Source of the DNA: an uncultured Comamonadaceae bacterium
GTDB taxonomy: Bacteria > Pseudomonadota > Gammaproteobacteria > Burkholderiales > Burkholderiaceae
Assembly: GCA_946482115.1 (NCBI GenBank)
Contig: CAMLQP010000141.1
Coordinates: 1-7,503 of the forward strand
Length of the DNA: 7,503 bases
Reading direction: 5' to 3'
The notes under the pieces were generated by a model. That model saw only the letters and a program-made list of their open reading frames with translations. It was not told where the DNA came from and did not search any database. This document shows, one piece after another, positions 1-5,772 of the stretch. Both the position numbers and the translations under genes were made by a program. Every line of letters starts with the position of its first letter. Position 1 is the first letter of the stretch.

Positions 1-63
1 GGCGTCAACGACCTGCGCCTGTTCTTCGACGGCGACGTGCGTTTCCTGTCGCAGTTCCAATAA
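1..63 (+). CDS. pheS: Phenylalanyl-tRNA synthetase alpha subunit, C-terminal end (partial)
   Basis: Only the last 20 codons are in the window, in frame from base 1 and ending in TAA at 61-63. The peptide contains the blocks GVNDLRLFF and VRFLSQFQ. It closely resembles the C-terminus of bacterial PheS, which ends in a GINDLR-FF-DLRFL-QF pattern. PheS carries the class II catalytic core of the alpha2-beta2 enzyme that charges tRNA-Phe. The gene lies 17 bases upstream of pheT on the same strand, which supports the identification and a shared transcript. The catalytic motifs lie outside the window, so the call rests on the tail sequence plus synteny. Confidence 0.93.
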   Translation, partial: GVNDLRLFFDGDVRFLSQFQ

Positions 64-80
64 CAAGAGGCGAGCACAAC

Positions 81-2504
81 ATGCAATTCCCTGAATCCTG
101 GCTGCGCGCCTTCTGCAACCCGCCGCTGTCCACCCAGGAACTGGCCGACACCCTGACCATGGCCGGCCTGGAGGTCGAAGAACTCCAGCCGGTGGCGCCG
201 CCGTTCGACAAGGTCGTGATCGGCGAGATCAAGGAAGCCGAACAGCACCCCAACGCCGACCGCCTGCGCGTGTGCCGCGTGGATGCGGGGCAGGGTGAGC
301 TGCTGCAGATCGTCTGCGGCGCGCCCAACGCCCGTGTGGGCATCCGTGTGCCGGTGGCGCTGGTGGGTGCCGAGCTGCCCCCGGGCGAAGATGGCAAGCC
401 GTTCGCCATCAAGCCCGCCAAGCTGCGCGGCGTGGACAGCGCCGGCATGTTGTGCTCGGCGCGCGAGCTCAAGCTGTCGGAAGACCACGGCGGCCTGCTG
501 GAGCTCAGCGCCGACGCCCCCATCGGCCAGAACATCCGCGAGCACCTGCGGCTGGACGACACGCTGTTCACGCTCAAGCTCACGCCCAACCTGGCGCATT
601 GCCTGAGCGTCTATGGCATCGCGCGCGAGCTGTCGGCATTGACCGGCGCGCCGCTGGTCACGCCCGAGTTCCCGCCGGTGGCCGTGGGCCACAACGACCG
701 CCTGCCGGTCAAGGTCAGCGCGCCCGATCTCTGCGGGCGTTTCTCCGGCCGCATCGTGCGCGGCGTGAACACGAAGGCGAAAACCCCCGACTGGATGGTC
801 GAGCGCCTGGCGCGCTGCGGCCAGCGCAGCGTCTCGCCGCTGGTGGACATCTCCAACTACGTGATGTTCGAGTACGGCCGGCCCAGCCACATCTTCGACC
901 TGGACAAGATCCACGGTGGCCTGGACGTGCGCTGGGGCAGGGCTGGCGAACAGCTCAAGCTGCTCAACGGCAACACCATCACGGTGGACGAGACCGTGGG
1001 CGTGATCGCCGACAGCCAGGCGGTGGAATCGCTGGCCGGCATCATGGGCGGCGACAGCACGGCGGTGAGTGACGACACCACCAGCGTGTTCGTCGAGGCC
1101 GCCTTCTGGTGGCCCAAGGCCGTGGCCGGCCGTTCGCGCCGCTTCAACTTCAGCACCGACGCCGGACACCGCTTCGAGCGCGGCGTCGACCCCTCCACCA
1201 CGGTGGAGCACATCGAGCGCATCACCCAGCTGATCATCGACATCTGCGGCGGCGTGGCCGGCCCGATGGACGACCAGACGGTCAATGTGCCGAAAGCCCA
1301 GCCCGTGAGCCTGCGCGCCGCGCGCGCGGCCAAGGTGATCGGCATGCCCGTGACGGTGGCCGAATGCGCCGATGCCCTCAAGCGCCTGGGCCTGCCGGTG
1401 CAGGTGTCGGGCGAGGTGGTCACCGTCACGCCGCCGCCGTTCCGCTTCGACCTCACCATCGAGGAAGACCTGATCGAGGAAGTGGCTCGCGTGATCGGCT
1501 ACGAACGCCTGCCCACCACGCCGCCGCTGGCGCCCATCACGGCCAAGATCCGCCCTGAGGCGAAACGCGGCCCGTTCGCGCTGCGCCGCCTGATCGCCCA
1601 GCGCGGCTACCAGGAAACCATCAACTTCAGCTTCGTCGAGGAACGCTGGGAACACGAGCTGGCCGGCAACCCCGACCCCATCAAGCTGCTCAACCCCATC
1701 GCCAGCCAGATGAACGTGATGCGCTCGTCGCTGGTGGGTTCGCTGGTCAGCGTGCTGCGCTTCAACCTGGCCCGCAAGGCCGAGCGCGTGCGCGTGTTCG
1801 AGCTGGGCCGCGTGTTCCGCAAGGACGCCGGCGTGCCCGACAGCGACACCAGCGTGGCTGGCTTCGCCCAGGCCATGCGCGTGGCCGGCCTAGCCTACGG
1901 CGATGCCGATGCGCTGCAGTGGGGCGCTGCCGCGCGCGCGGTCGATTTCTTCGACGTGAAAGGCGACGTGGAGGCCCTGCTGGCGCCGCGCCGCGCCACC
2001 TTCGAGGCGGCCGAACACCCGGCGCTGCACCCGGGCCGCTGCGCGCGCGTGGTGGTCGACGGCCAGGCCGTCGGCTTCGTGGGCGAGCTGCACCCGAAAT
2101 GGCGCCAGGCCTACGACCTTCCGCTGGCGCCCGTGCTGTTCGAGCTTGACCTGGACGCCGTGCTCGCGCGCGACGTGCCGCAGTTCCAGACCGTGTCGCG
2201 CCACCAGGCGGTGGAACGCGACATCGCGGTGGTGGTGGCCGAAGCGGTGCGCCACGACGCGCTGATGGCGGCCATCCGCGCCGCCGATACGGCCGGCATG
2301 CTGCGCCAGGCCACGCTGTTCGACGTCTACCGGCCGAAAAAGGGCCAGGAGAACGCGGCCGTGGCGGCCGGCGAGAAGAGCCTGGCGGTGCGCCTGGTGT
2401 TCAACAAGGACGAGGCTTCGCTGACCGAGTCCGAGATCGACGCGGCCGTCGCCGCCGTGCTGGCCTCGCTGGGCCAGCGCGTCGGTGCCCGCCTGCGCGC
2501 CTGA
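81..2504 (+). CDS. pheT: Phenylalanyl-tRNA synthetase beta subunit
   Basis: The protein is 807 residues, full length for a bacterial PheT. It partners PheS in the cytoplasmic alpha2-beta2 synthetase, where it binds tRNA and edits mischarged Tyr-tRNA-Phe. Visible domains in order are: an N-terminal segment (1-40); an EMAP/OB-type tRNA-binding domain (about 43-150, with [10 protein letters not shown] and [10 protein letters not shown]); the B3/B4 editing region (about 210-385, with [12 protein letters not shown] and [10 protein letters not shown]); the B5 domain (about 405-480, ending near [18 protein letters not shown]); a degenerate synthetase-like core (about 490-690); and a C-terminal FDX-ACB anticodon-binding domain (about 712-806, starting near [15 protein letters not shown]). 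The ATG at 81 is preceded by an AGAGG Shine-Dalgarno at 66-70. The gene follows pheS by 17 bases, and its TGA lies in the ribosome-binding region of ihfA. No frameshift or missing domain is seen. Confidence 0.98.
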   Translation: MQFPESWLRAFCNPPLSTQELADTLTMAGLEVEELQPVAPPFDKVVIGEIKEAEQHPNADRLRVCRVDAGQGELLQIVCGAPNARVGIRVPVALVGAELPPGEDGKPFAIKPAKLRGVDSAGMLCSARELKLSEDHGGLLELSADAPIGQNIREHLRLDDTLFTLKLTPNLAHCLSVYGIARELSALTGAPLVTPEFPPVAVGHNDRLPVKVSAPDLCGRFSGRIVRGVNTKAKTPDWMVERLARCGQRSVSPLVDISNYVMFEYGRPSHIFDLDKIHGGLDVRWGRAGEQLKLLNGNTITVDETVGVIADSQAVESLAGIMGGDSTAVSDDTTSVFVEAAFWWPKAVAGRSRRFNFSTDAGHRFERGVDPSTTVEHIERITQLIIDICGGVAGPMDDQTVNVPKAQPVSLRAARAAKVIGMPVTVAECADALKRLGLPVQVSGEVVTVTPPPFRFDLTIEEDLIEEVARVIGYERLPTTPPLAPITAKIRPEAKRGPFALRRLIAQRGYQETINFSFVEERWEHELAGNPDPIKLLNPIASQMNVMRSSLVGSLVSVLRFNLARKAERVRVFELGRVFRKDAGVPDSDTSVAGFAQAMRVAGLAYGDADALQWGAAARAVDFFDVKGDVEALLAPRRATFEAAEHPALHPGRCARVVVDGQAVGFVGELHPKWRQAYDLPLAPVLFELDLDAVLARDVPQFQTVSRHQAVERDIAVVVAEAVRHDALMAAIRAADTAGMLRQATLFDVYRPKKGQENAAVAAGEKSLAVRLVFNKDEASLTESEIDAAVAAVLASLGQRVGARLRA

Positions 2505-2509
2505 GGAGG
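2504..2509 (+). promoter_or_regulatory. Shine-Dalgarno of ihfA overlapping the pheT stop codon
   Basis: AGGAGG at 2504-2509 shares its first base with the pheT TGA (2502-2504). It sits 8 bases before the ATG at 2518. This near-ideal site fixes the ihfA start at 2518 rather than at the in-frame GTG at 2485 inside pheT. The arrangement suggests that ribosomes finishing pheT help initiate ihfA. The coupling is inferred; the site is seen directly. Confidence 0.85.
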
Positions 2510-2517
2510 AGCTGGAG

Positions 2518-2856
2518 ATGAGCGAACAAGAACTCGACACCCAGGCCCTGACCAAGGCCCAGCTCGCCGAACTGCTGTTCGAGCAGATCGGCCTGAACAA
2601 GCGCGAGTCCAAGGACATGGTCGATGCCTTCTTCGACCTGATCGCCGAAAGCCTGGTCAACGGCGAGGACGTGAAGATCTCCGGTTTCGGCAACTTCCAC
2701 ATCCGCACCAAGGCCGCACGGCCCGGCCGCAACCCGCGCACTGGCGAGCCGGTGGCCATCGCGGCGCGGCGCGTCGTCACCTTCCACGCCAGCCCCAAGC
2801 TCAAGGAGCAGGTGCAGGCCAGCGTGGACGATGCGGCGGCGCCACAGGGCGATTGA
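2518..2856 (+). CDS. ihfA: Integration host factor subunit alpha
   Basis: This is a 112-residue member of the HU/IHF DNA-bending family. With IHF-beta it forms the heterodimer that bends DNA sharply at specific sites in recombination, replication initiation and sigma-54 promoter activation. Residues 11-95 are the family fold: LTKAQLAELLFEQIGLNKRE at the start, GFGNF at 56-60, and the beta-arm RPGRNPRTGE at 68-77. Pro73 in that arm matches the DNA-intercalating proline of IHF. The N-terminal extension and the tail after about residue 100 make it somewhat longer than the 99-residue E. coli protein. The RNPRTGE arm, the sequence after it, and the position after pheT favour IHF-alpha over HU. The start at 2518 is chosen from the strong AGGAGG site. 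Confidence 0.96.
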   Translation: MSEQELDTQALTKAQLAELLFEQIGLNKRESKDMVDAFFDLIAESLVNGEDVKISGFGNFHIRTKAARPGRNPRTGEPVAIAARRVVTFHASPKLKEQVQASVDDAAAPQGD

Positions 2857-2860
2857 GTTT

Positions 2861-2894
2861 TTGCGCACCGGCCAGACTTGGAGTAGATTCCAAG
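2861..2894 (+). promoter_or_regulatory. Candidate promoter with overlapping 6-bp dyad in front of the MerR-type gene
   Basis: The 64-base gap between ihfA and the next gene contains a perfect inverted repeat, CTTGGA (2877-2882) and TCCAAG (2889-2894), separated by six bases. A possible sigma-70 promoter overlaps it: TTGCGC at 2861-2866 and TAGATT at 2884-2889, with a 17-base spacer. These match the consensus at only 3/6 and 4/6 positions. A short dyad overlapping a promoter is the usual operator layout for MerR-family proteins, so autoregulation is plausible. The dyad is seen directly; the promoter and operator roles are inference. Confidence 0.33.
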
Positions 2895-2920
2895 GTTTGG
2901 TTCGTACCGCATTGATTCCA

Positions 2921-3388
2921 ATGGAAAATCAGCTTCCGCCGATTCCTGCCAAGCGCTACTTCACCATCGGTGAGGTGGGCGAGCTGTGCGGCGTGAAGCC
3001 CCATGTGCTGCGCTACTGGGAGCAGGAGTTCACGCAGCTGCGCCCCATGAAGCGGCGCGGCAACCGCCGCTACTACCAGCACCACGAGGTGCTGATGATC
3101 CGCCGCATCCGCGAGCTGCTCTACGACCAGGGCTTCACCATCAGCGGCGCGCGCAACAAGCTGCAGGAGCTGGCCCAGAACGAGCGCAACGCCAAACGCG
3201 CGGGGCAGACCAACGCCGAGGCCATGCTGGGCGGCATGGAAGTGGTGGAGGTCGACACCGGCGAACTGTCCGAGGGCGACGACCCCCTGGACGTGATGCA
3301 CACGCTGGCCACGGCGCAGGACGCGGTGCGCGCGCTCGGCGACCTGCGCGGCGAACTGCTGGCCATCCGCGAATTGCTCGTGGTGTGA
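2921..3388 (+). CDS. MerR-family (MlrA-like) transcriptional regulator
   Basis: This is a 155-residue DNA-binding protein. Residues 12-82 form a MerR-type winged helix-turn-helix: RYFTIGEVGELCGVKPHVLRYW, then the wing with RRGNRRYY at 45-52, then the second helical pair HHEVLMIRRIRELLYDQGFTISGARNKL. The WEQEF segment (33-37) in place of the commoner pattern resembles the MlrA-like subgroup. The remainder (about 83-155) is a short acidic linker and a probable coiled helix near the C-terminus (ALGDLRGELLAIRELLV). It has no cysteine cluster for metal sensing and no recognisable ligand domain. The same gene order (ihfA, merR-like, tRNA-Pro) is known in Pseudomonas and other beta- and gammaproteobacteria. 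I choose the ATG at 2921. The frame is open back to 2831, but that would overlap ihfA and extend past the conserved N-terminus. No good Shine-Dalgarno is visible before 2921. Its target is unknown. Confidence 0.9.
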   Translation: MENQLPPIPAKRYFTIGEVGELCGVKPHVLRYWEQEFTQLRPMKRRGNRRYYQHHEVLMIRRIRELLYDQGFTISGARNKLQELAQNERNAKRAGQTNAEAMLGGMEVVEVDTGELSEGDDPLDVMHTLATAQDAVRALGDLRGELLAIRELLVV

Positions 3389-3412
3389 GCCGGAAGTGAC
3401 CCAACTTCAGGC

Positions 3413-3425
3413 TATAATGCGAGGC
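3413..3425 (+). promoter_or_regulatory. Promoter -10 region of tRNA-Pro
   Basis: A perfect TATAAT lies at 3413-3418, followed by the GC-rich discriminator GCGAGGC (3419-3425). It is placed to start transcription about 5 bases before the tRNA. No good -35 match is found: 17 bases upstream reads CCGGAA. A GC-rich discriminator is typical of stable-RNA promoters under stringent control. The -10 is seen directly; the regulation is inferred. Confidence 0.72.
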
Positions 3426-3429
3426 TTGT

Positions 3430-3506
3430 CGGCGTGTAGCGCAGCCTGGTAGCGCACTTGCATGGGGTGCAAGGGGTCGCGAGTTCGAATCCCGCCACGC
3501 CGACCA
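3430..3506 (+). tRNA. tRNA-Pro, anticodon GGG
   Basis: The 77-base sequence folds into a complete cloverleaf. The acceptor arms are CGGCGTG (3430-3436) and CACGCCG, followed by discriminator A and an encoded CCA ending at 3506. The D stem is GCGC/GCGC with loop AGCCTGGTA. The anticodon stem is CTTGC/GCAAG with the 7-base loop ATGGGGT, placing anticodon GGG at 3464-3466. The T arm is GCGAG/CCCGC (one G-C and weaker pairs at its ends) around TTCGAAT. Anticodon GGG reads proline CCC and CCU codons. It has its own TATAAT promoter and an intrinsic terminator. Its position after ihfA and the MerR-type gene matches the conserved gene order. The gene is intact and no adjacent integrase is present. 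Confidence 0.97.
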
Positions 3507-3515
3507 TTTGTTCCG

Positions 3516-3548
3516 AAACCCGCTGTCCGAAAGGGCAGCGGGTTTTTT
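3516..3548 (+). terminator. Intrinsic terminator of tRNA-Pro
   Basis: The arms AACCCGCTGTCC (3517-3528) and GGGCAGCGGGTT (3533-3544) form a 12-pair stem with one T-G wobble. An outer A3516-T3545 pair is also possible. The loop is a GAAA tetraloop closed by C-G. Six T residues (3543-3548) follow. The stem starts about 10 bases after the encoded CCA. On the opposite strand only three T residues follow the hairpin, so it should act mainly for the tRNA and only weakly for the converging transporter gene, whose stop codon begins at base 3550. Confidence 0.93.
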
Positions 3549-4720
3549 CATGCCCGGACGCGCGGGGACGGGAGCGCGAACAGCGCCGCGAAGGCGCTCA
3601 GGCCCAGGCCGGCGGTGAGCCACAGCGCGCCACTGCCCCACCGTTGCAGGCACAGACCGAACAGCACCGGGGCGAAGGCCTGGGCGAACCGGGACGGCGC
3701 CACGATCCAGCCCTGCCGGCGACCATAGCCCAGCGGGCCATACAGCGCCAGCGGCAGTGTGCCCTTGGCGATCGTCATGACGCCGTTGCCCGCGCCGTGC
3801 AGCAGCGCAAACAGCGGCGCGGTGACCGGGCCGGCCAGCACCCACAGTGCCGCGCCCAGCGGGTGGGCCGCCGCCGCCAGGCGGGCGGAATGCAGCGGGT
3901 GCAGGCGGCGCATCAGGCCGAATTCCAGCAGGCGCCCGGCCACCTGGGCCGGCCCCACCAGCGCACCCAACGCGACCGCCGCCGCCAGCGTGGCGCCGCC
4001 GGCCATCAGCAGCTGTGGCAGGTGGGCGGCCATGGCGGTGCTGACGAACCAGGTGGCCGCGAACACGTAGGCCAGCAGCCAGGCGGTGCGCGGTGGGGGC
4101 GGTTCGGGCGATGCGCTGCCGCCGTCCAGGGCGGCTGGCACGGGTGGGCGCGCGGGTGCGCGGGGCAGGCCGGCATTGAGGGGCAGGCCCACCAGCAGGT
4201 GCAGCGCGGCCCAGACCAGGCAGGCGCCGCGCCAGTCCAGCGCCTGTTCCAGCGCCGCGCTCAGGGGCCAGCCCACGGTGCTGGCGAAGCCGGCGATCAG
4301 CGTGATGCCGGTGATGGAGGTGCGCGCGGCGGGCCCTTGCAGGCGGACCAGTGTGGCGAAGGCGGCTTCGTAAAGGCCGGCGCCCATGCCGGCGCCGATC
4401 AGCACCCACCCGAGGTGGAGCGTCCAGGGGCCTTGCGCCAGCCCGAGCACCAGCAGCCCCGCCGCCAGCACGAGGCTGGTGGCCGACAGAACGCCACGGC
4501 CGCCCCAGCGGTCGATGGCGCGGCCGGCCAGCGGTCCGAGCAGGGCCGATACGACCAGTGCTAGGCTGAAGGCCAGCCAGACCCGCGACGCAGGCAGGCC
4601 CAACCCCTGCGCCATGGACGGTGCCAGCATGGCGGGCAGGTAGTAGGAGGAGGCCCAGGCCAGCGTCTGCGCCGTGCCCAGGCGCAGCACCAGCGGCCAG
4701 CGGCGCGCGGGTTCAGACAT
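3548..4720 (-). CDS. Major facilitator superfamily transporter
   Basis: This is a 390-residue, strongly hydrophobic protein with the spacing of about 12 transmembrane helices, as in MFS secondary carriers of the inner membrane. After helix 2 there is a motif-A-like loop, GPLAGRAIDRWGGRG (about 62-76), as in MFS members. A central proline- and alanine-rich loop (about 185-210) separates the two six-helix halves. Helix 4 carries a glycine-rich stretch (GAGMGAGLYEA, about 109-119). The substrate cannot be told from sequence: drug efflux and small-metabolite transport are both possible. The ATG at 4720 overlaps the end of the upstream Hpt gene by 8 bases, so the two are probably translationally coupled. 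The TGA at 3548-3550 shares its outer base with the T-tract of the convergent tRNA terminator. Confidence 0.88.
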   Translation of the reverse strand: MSEPARRWPLVLRLGTAQTLAWASSYYLPAMLAPSMAQGLGLPASRVWLAFSLALVVSALLGPLAGRAIDRWGGRGVLSATSLVLAAGLLVLGLAQGPWTLHLGWVLIGAGMGAGLYEAAFATLVRLQGPAARTSITGITLIAGFASTVGWPLSAALEQALDWRGACLVWAALHLLVGLPLNAGLPRAPARPPVPAALDGGSASPEPPPPRTAWLLAYVFAATWFVSTAMAAHLPQLLMAGGATLAAAVALGALVGPAQVAGRLLEFGLMRRLHPLHSARLAAAAHPLGAALWVLAGPVTAPLFALLHGAGNGVMTIAKGTLPLALYGPLGYGRRQGWIVAPSRFAQAFAPVLFGLCLQRWGSGALWLTAGLGLSAFAALFALPSPRVRA

Positions 4721-5060
4721 CGCGCAGCCAGCCGCCGGCCCGCATGACCTCCAGCGTGCGCTCGGCCAGCCCGGGCAAGTCCTGCATGGCCTGTTCCAGG
4801 GCCGTGCGGTCGCCGCCGCCCGTCAGGTGTTCGATCTGCCGGGCCAGCTCGGCCAGGGCCTGGGCACCCACGCTGGTGCTGCTGCCCTTGAGGCTGTGGG
4901 CCAGGCGCCTCAGGCGTTCGGTGTCGTCATGGCGGTGGGCTTCGCGCAGGTCGTGCACCTGCGAGGGCAGGGTGCCGGCGTAGAGGTGCAGCAGGCCGTC
5001 AAGGTCCTCGCCCAGCACGGCCCGCAGCTCGGTCAGCGTGGGGGCGTGCAGCAGCTCCAT
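4713..5060 (-). CDS. Single-domain histidine phosphotransfer (Hpt) protein
   Basis: This is a 115-residue protein consisting almost only of an Hpt domain. The phosphoacceptor motif AHSLKGSSTSVGA places His55 as the phosphorylated residue, with Lys58 and Gly59 following as in the family. Helical segments about 10-40 and 62-105 fit the four-helix bundle. Hpt proteins shuttle phosphate between hybrid sensor kinases and response regulators in the cytoplasm. No kinase or receiver is visible here, so its partners must be elsewhere. The ATG at 5060 is preceded by an AGAAGG-type site about 6 bases upstream and lies 11 bases after the Nudix stop. The same frame is open far upstream, but that part is the shadow of the Nudix gene. 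The end overlaps the transporter start by 8 bases. Confidence 0.88.
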   Translation of the reverse strand: MELLHAPTLTELRAVLGEDLDGLLHLYAGTLPSQVHDLREAHRHDDTERLRRLAHSLKGSSTSVGAQALAELARQIEHLTGGGDRTALEQAMQDLPGLAERTLEVMRAGGWLRDV

Positions 5061-5071
5061 GCCGGACCTTC

Positions 5072-5629
5072 TCAGGCGATGTCCACCGTGTGGATGCCGA
5101 AGTGGCCTTCCCGGCGGTCGGCGAAGTAGCGCTCCAGCGTTTCCTTCACGGTGCGGAAGGCGATCTCGTCCCAGGGGATCTGGTCTTCGGTGAACAGCCG
5201 GGCCTCGATGGTCTCGTGGCCCGGGCTGAAGCGGTCGCTCAGCAGCCGGGCGCGGTAGTACAGGTGGACCTGGCCCACACGCACCACGTTGAGCAGGGTG
5301 AACAGCGGCCCCATCTCGATCTGCGCGCCGGCTTCCTCGTCGGTCTCGCGGGCCGCGCCCTCGGCGGTGGTCTCGCCCATCTCCATGAAGCCGGCGGGCA
5401 GCGTCCACTTGCCCCAGCGTGGCTCGATGTTGCGCTTGCACAGCAGCACGTACTGGCCGCTGTCGCCCCACACCGGCACGGTGCCGACGACGTTGAGCGG
5501 GTTTTCGTAGTGGATGGTGCCGCAGGCCGGGCAGACCGCGCGCGGGCGGGTGTCGCCGTCGTCGGGCACGCGGTGGGCCACGGCGGTGCCGCAGGCGCGG
5601 CAGTGTTTGATCGGGTAGCGCGCAAGCAT
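5072..5629 (-). CDS. Zinc-ribbon Nudix hydrolase
   Basis: This is a 185-residue cytoplasmic hydrolase of nucleoside diphosphate derivatives. It has an N-terminal zinc ribbon with Cys10, Cys13, Cys33 and Cys36 (CRACG and CPACG). It then has a Nudix fold with the box G80-x5-E86-x7-R94-E95-x-x-E98-E99-x-G101, an exact match to GX5EX7REUXEEXGU apart from Thr in the hydrophobic position. The Glu residues of the box bind the catalytic metal. The substrate (for example ADP-ribose, NADH or a pyrophosphate) cannot be assigned. I choose the ATG at 5629 because conserved sequence starts there. A TTG at 5650 is an alternative but directly abuts a terminator T-tract. No Shine-Dalgarno is seen before 5629. 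The gene heads an operon with the Hpt and MFS genes. Confidence 0.93.
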   Translation of the reverse strand: MLARYPIKHCRACGTAVAHRVPDDGDTRPRAVCPACGTIHYENPLNVVGTVPVWGDSGQYVLLCKRNIEPRWGKWTLPAGFMEMGETTAEGAARETDEEAGAQIEMGPLFTLLNVVRVGQVHLYYRARLLSDRFSPGHETIEARLFTEDQIPWDEIAFRTVKETLERYFADRREGHFGIHTVDIA

Positions 5630-5641
5630 GGCGGCAATATA
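5629..5641 (-). promoter_or_regulatory. Candidate -10 box immediately before the Nudix start
   Basis: On the minus strand TATATT (5641 down to 5636) matches TATAAT at 5 of 6 positions. It would start transcription near 5629, the A of the Nudix ATG. The matching -35 at 5664-5659 reads GCCCGG, a poor match inside the upstream terminator. With no Shine-Dalgarno present, this fits a leaderless message, but it is only a candidate. Confidence 0.3.
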
Positions 5642-5651
5642 ACCGGGCAAG

Positions 5652-5688
5652 AAAAAAACCGGGCCGCCTGCATGGCAAGCGGCACCGG
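5652..5688 (-). terminator. Intrinsic terminator of the hydrolase/TRAP-binding-protein unit
   Basis: Read on the minus strand, CCGG-T-GCCGCTTGC pairs with GCAGGCGGC-CCGG around a CAT triloop, with a one-base T bulge and one T-G pair. Seven T residues follow (5658 down to 5652). It lies 84 bases after the stop of the TRAP binding-protein gene and just ahead of the Nudix gene, so it should separate the two minus-strand units. Confidence 0.88.
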
Positions 5689-5692
5689 CCGT

Positions 5693-5763
5693 GGGGTACC
5701 GCGGAGCCGGCTTTGCCGGGCCGCTGGTACCGCCCCCTGGAGGGGGTGACGCCGCAGGCGGCG
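5693..5763. repeat. Cluster of three hairpins, probably a dispersed intergenic repeat
   Basis: Three inverted repeats lie side by side. The first has GGTACC-GCGG (5695-5704) pairing with CCGC-T-GGTACC (5721-5731, one bulge) around an inner CCGGC-TTT-GCCGG stem. The second is CCCCC-TGGA-GGGGG (5733-5746). The third is CGCCGC-AG-GCGGCG (5750-5763). The octamer GGTACCGC also occurs twice directly (5695-5702, 5726-5733). The element fills the space between the TRAP gene stop (5773) and the terminator (5652-5688). From memory, similar sequences recur between genes in Comamonadaceae. Copy number cannot be checked here. Possible roles are mRNA 3' protection or backup termination. Confidence 0.62.
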
Positions 5764-5772
5764 CGGGGGTGT

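Noticed and set aside
2831..2920. Upstream start of the MerR-type gene at 2831 overlapping ihfA
   Set aside because: The extra 30 residues do not resemble the MerR family, the extension overlaps ihfA, and known members begin close to the winged-helix segment.
1890..2921. Long minus-strand open frame (343 codons) across the end of pheT and ihfA
   Set aside because: It lies antisense to two clearly conserved genes. It has the Arg/Ala/Gly/His-rich composition typical of shadow frames in high-GC DNA, and no recognisable domain.
3430..3550. tRNA-Pro as an integration site of a genomic island
   Set aside because: The tRNA is intact and followed by its terminator and an ordinary gene. No integrase and no second copy of the tRNA 3' end is seen in the window.
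3458..4564. Plus-strand open frame (368 codons) beginning inside tRNA-Pro and running antisense to the MFS gene
   Set aside because: It starts within the tRNA, is full of Gln, Gly, Arg and Ala without any fold signature, and is the antisense of a convincing membrane protein.
4713..5678. A 321-residue fusion of upstream sequence with the Hpt domain
   Set aside because: The upstream part is the Nudix gene read in another frame. The Hpt domain begins at the ATG at 5060 with its own ribosome-binding site, so no fusion is supported.
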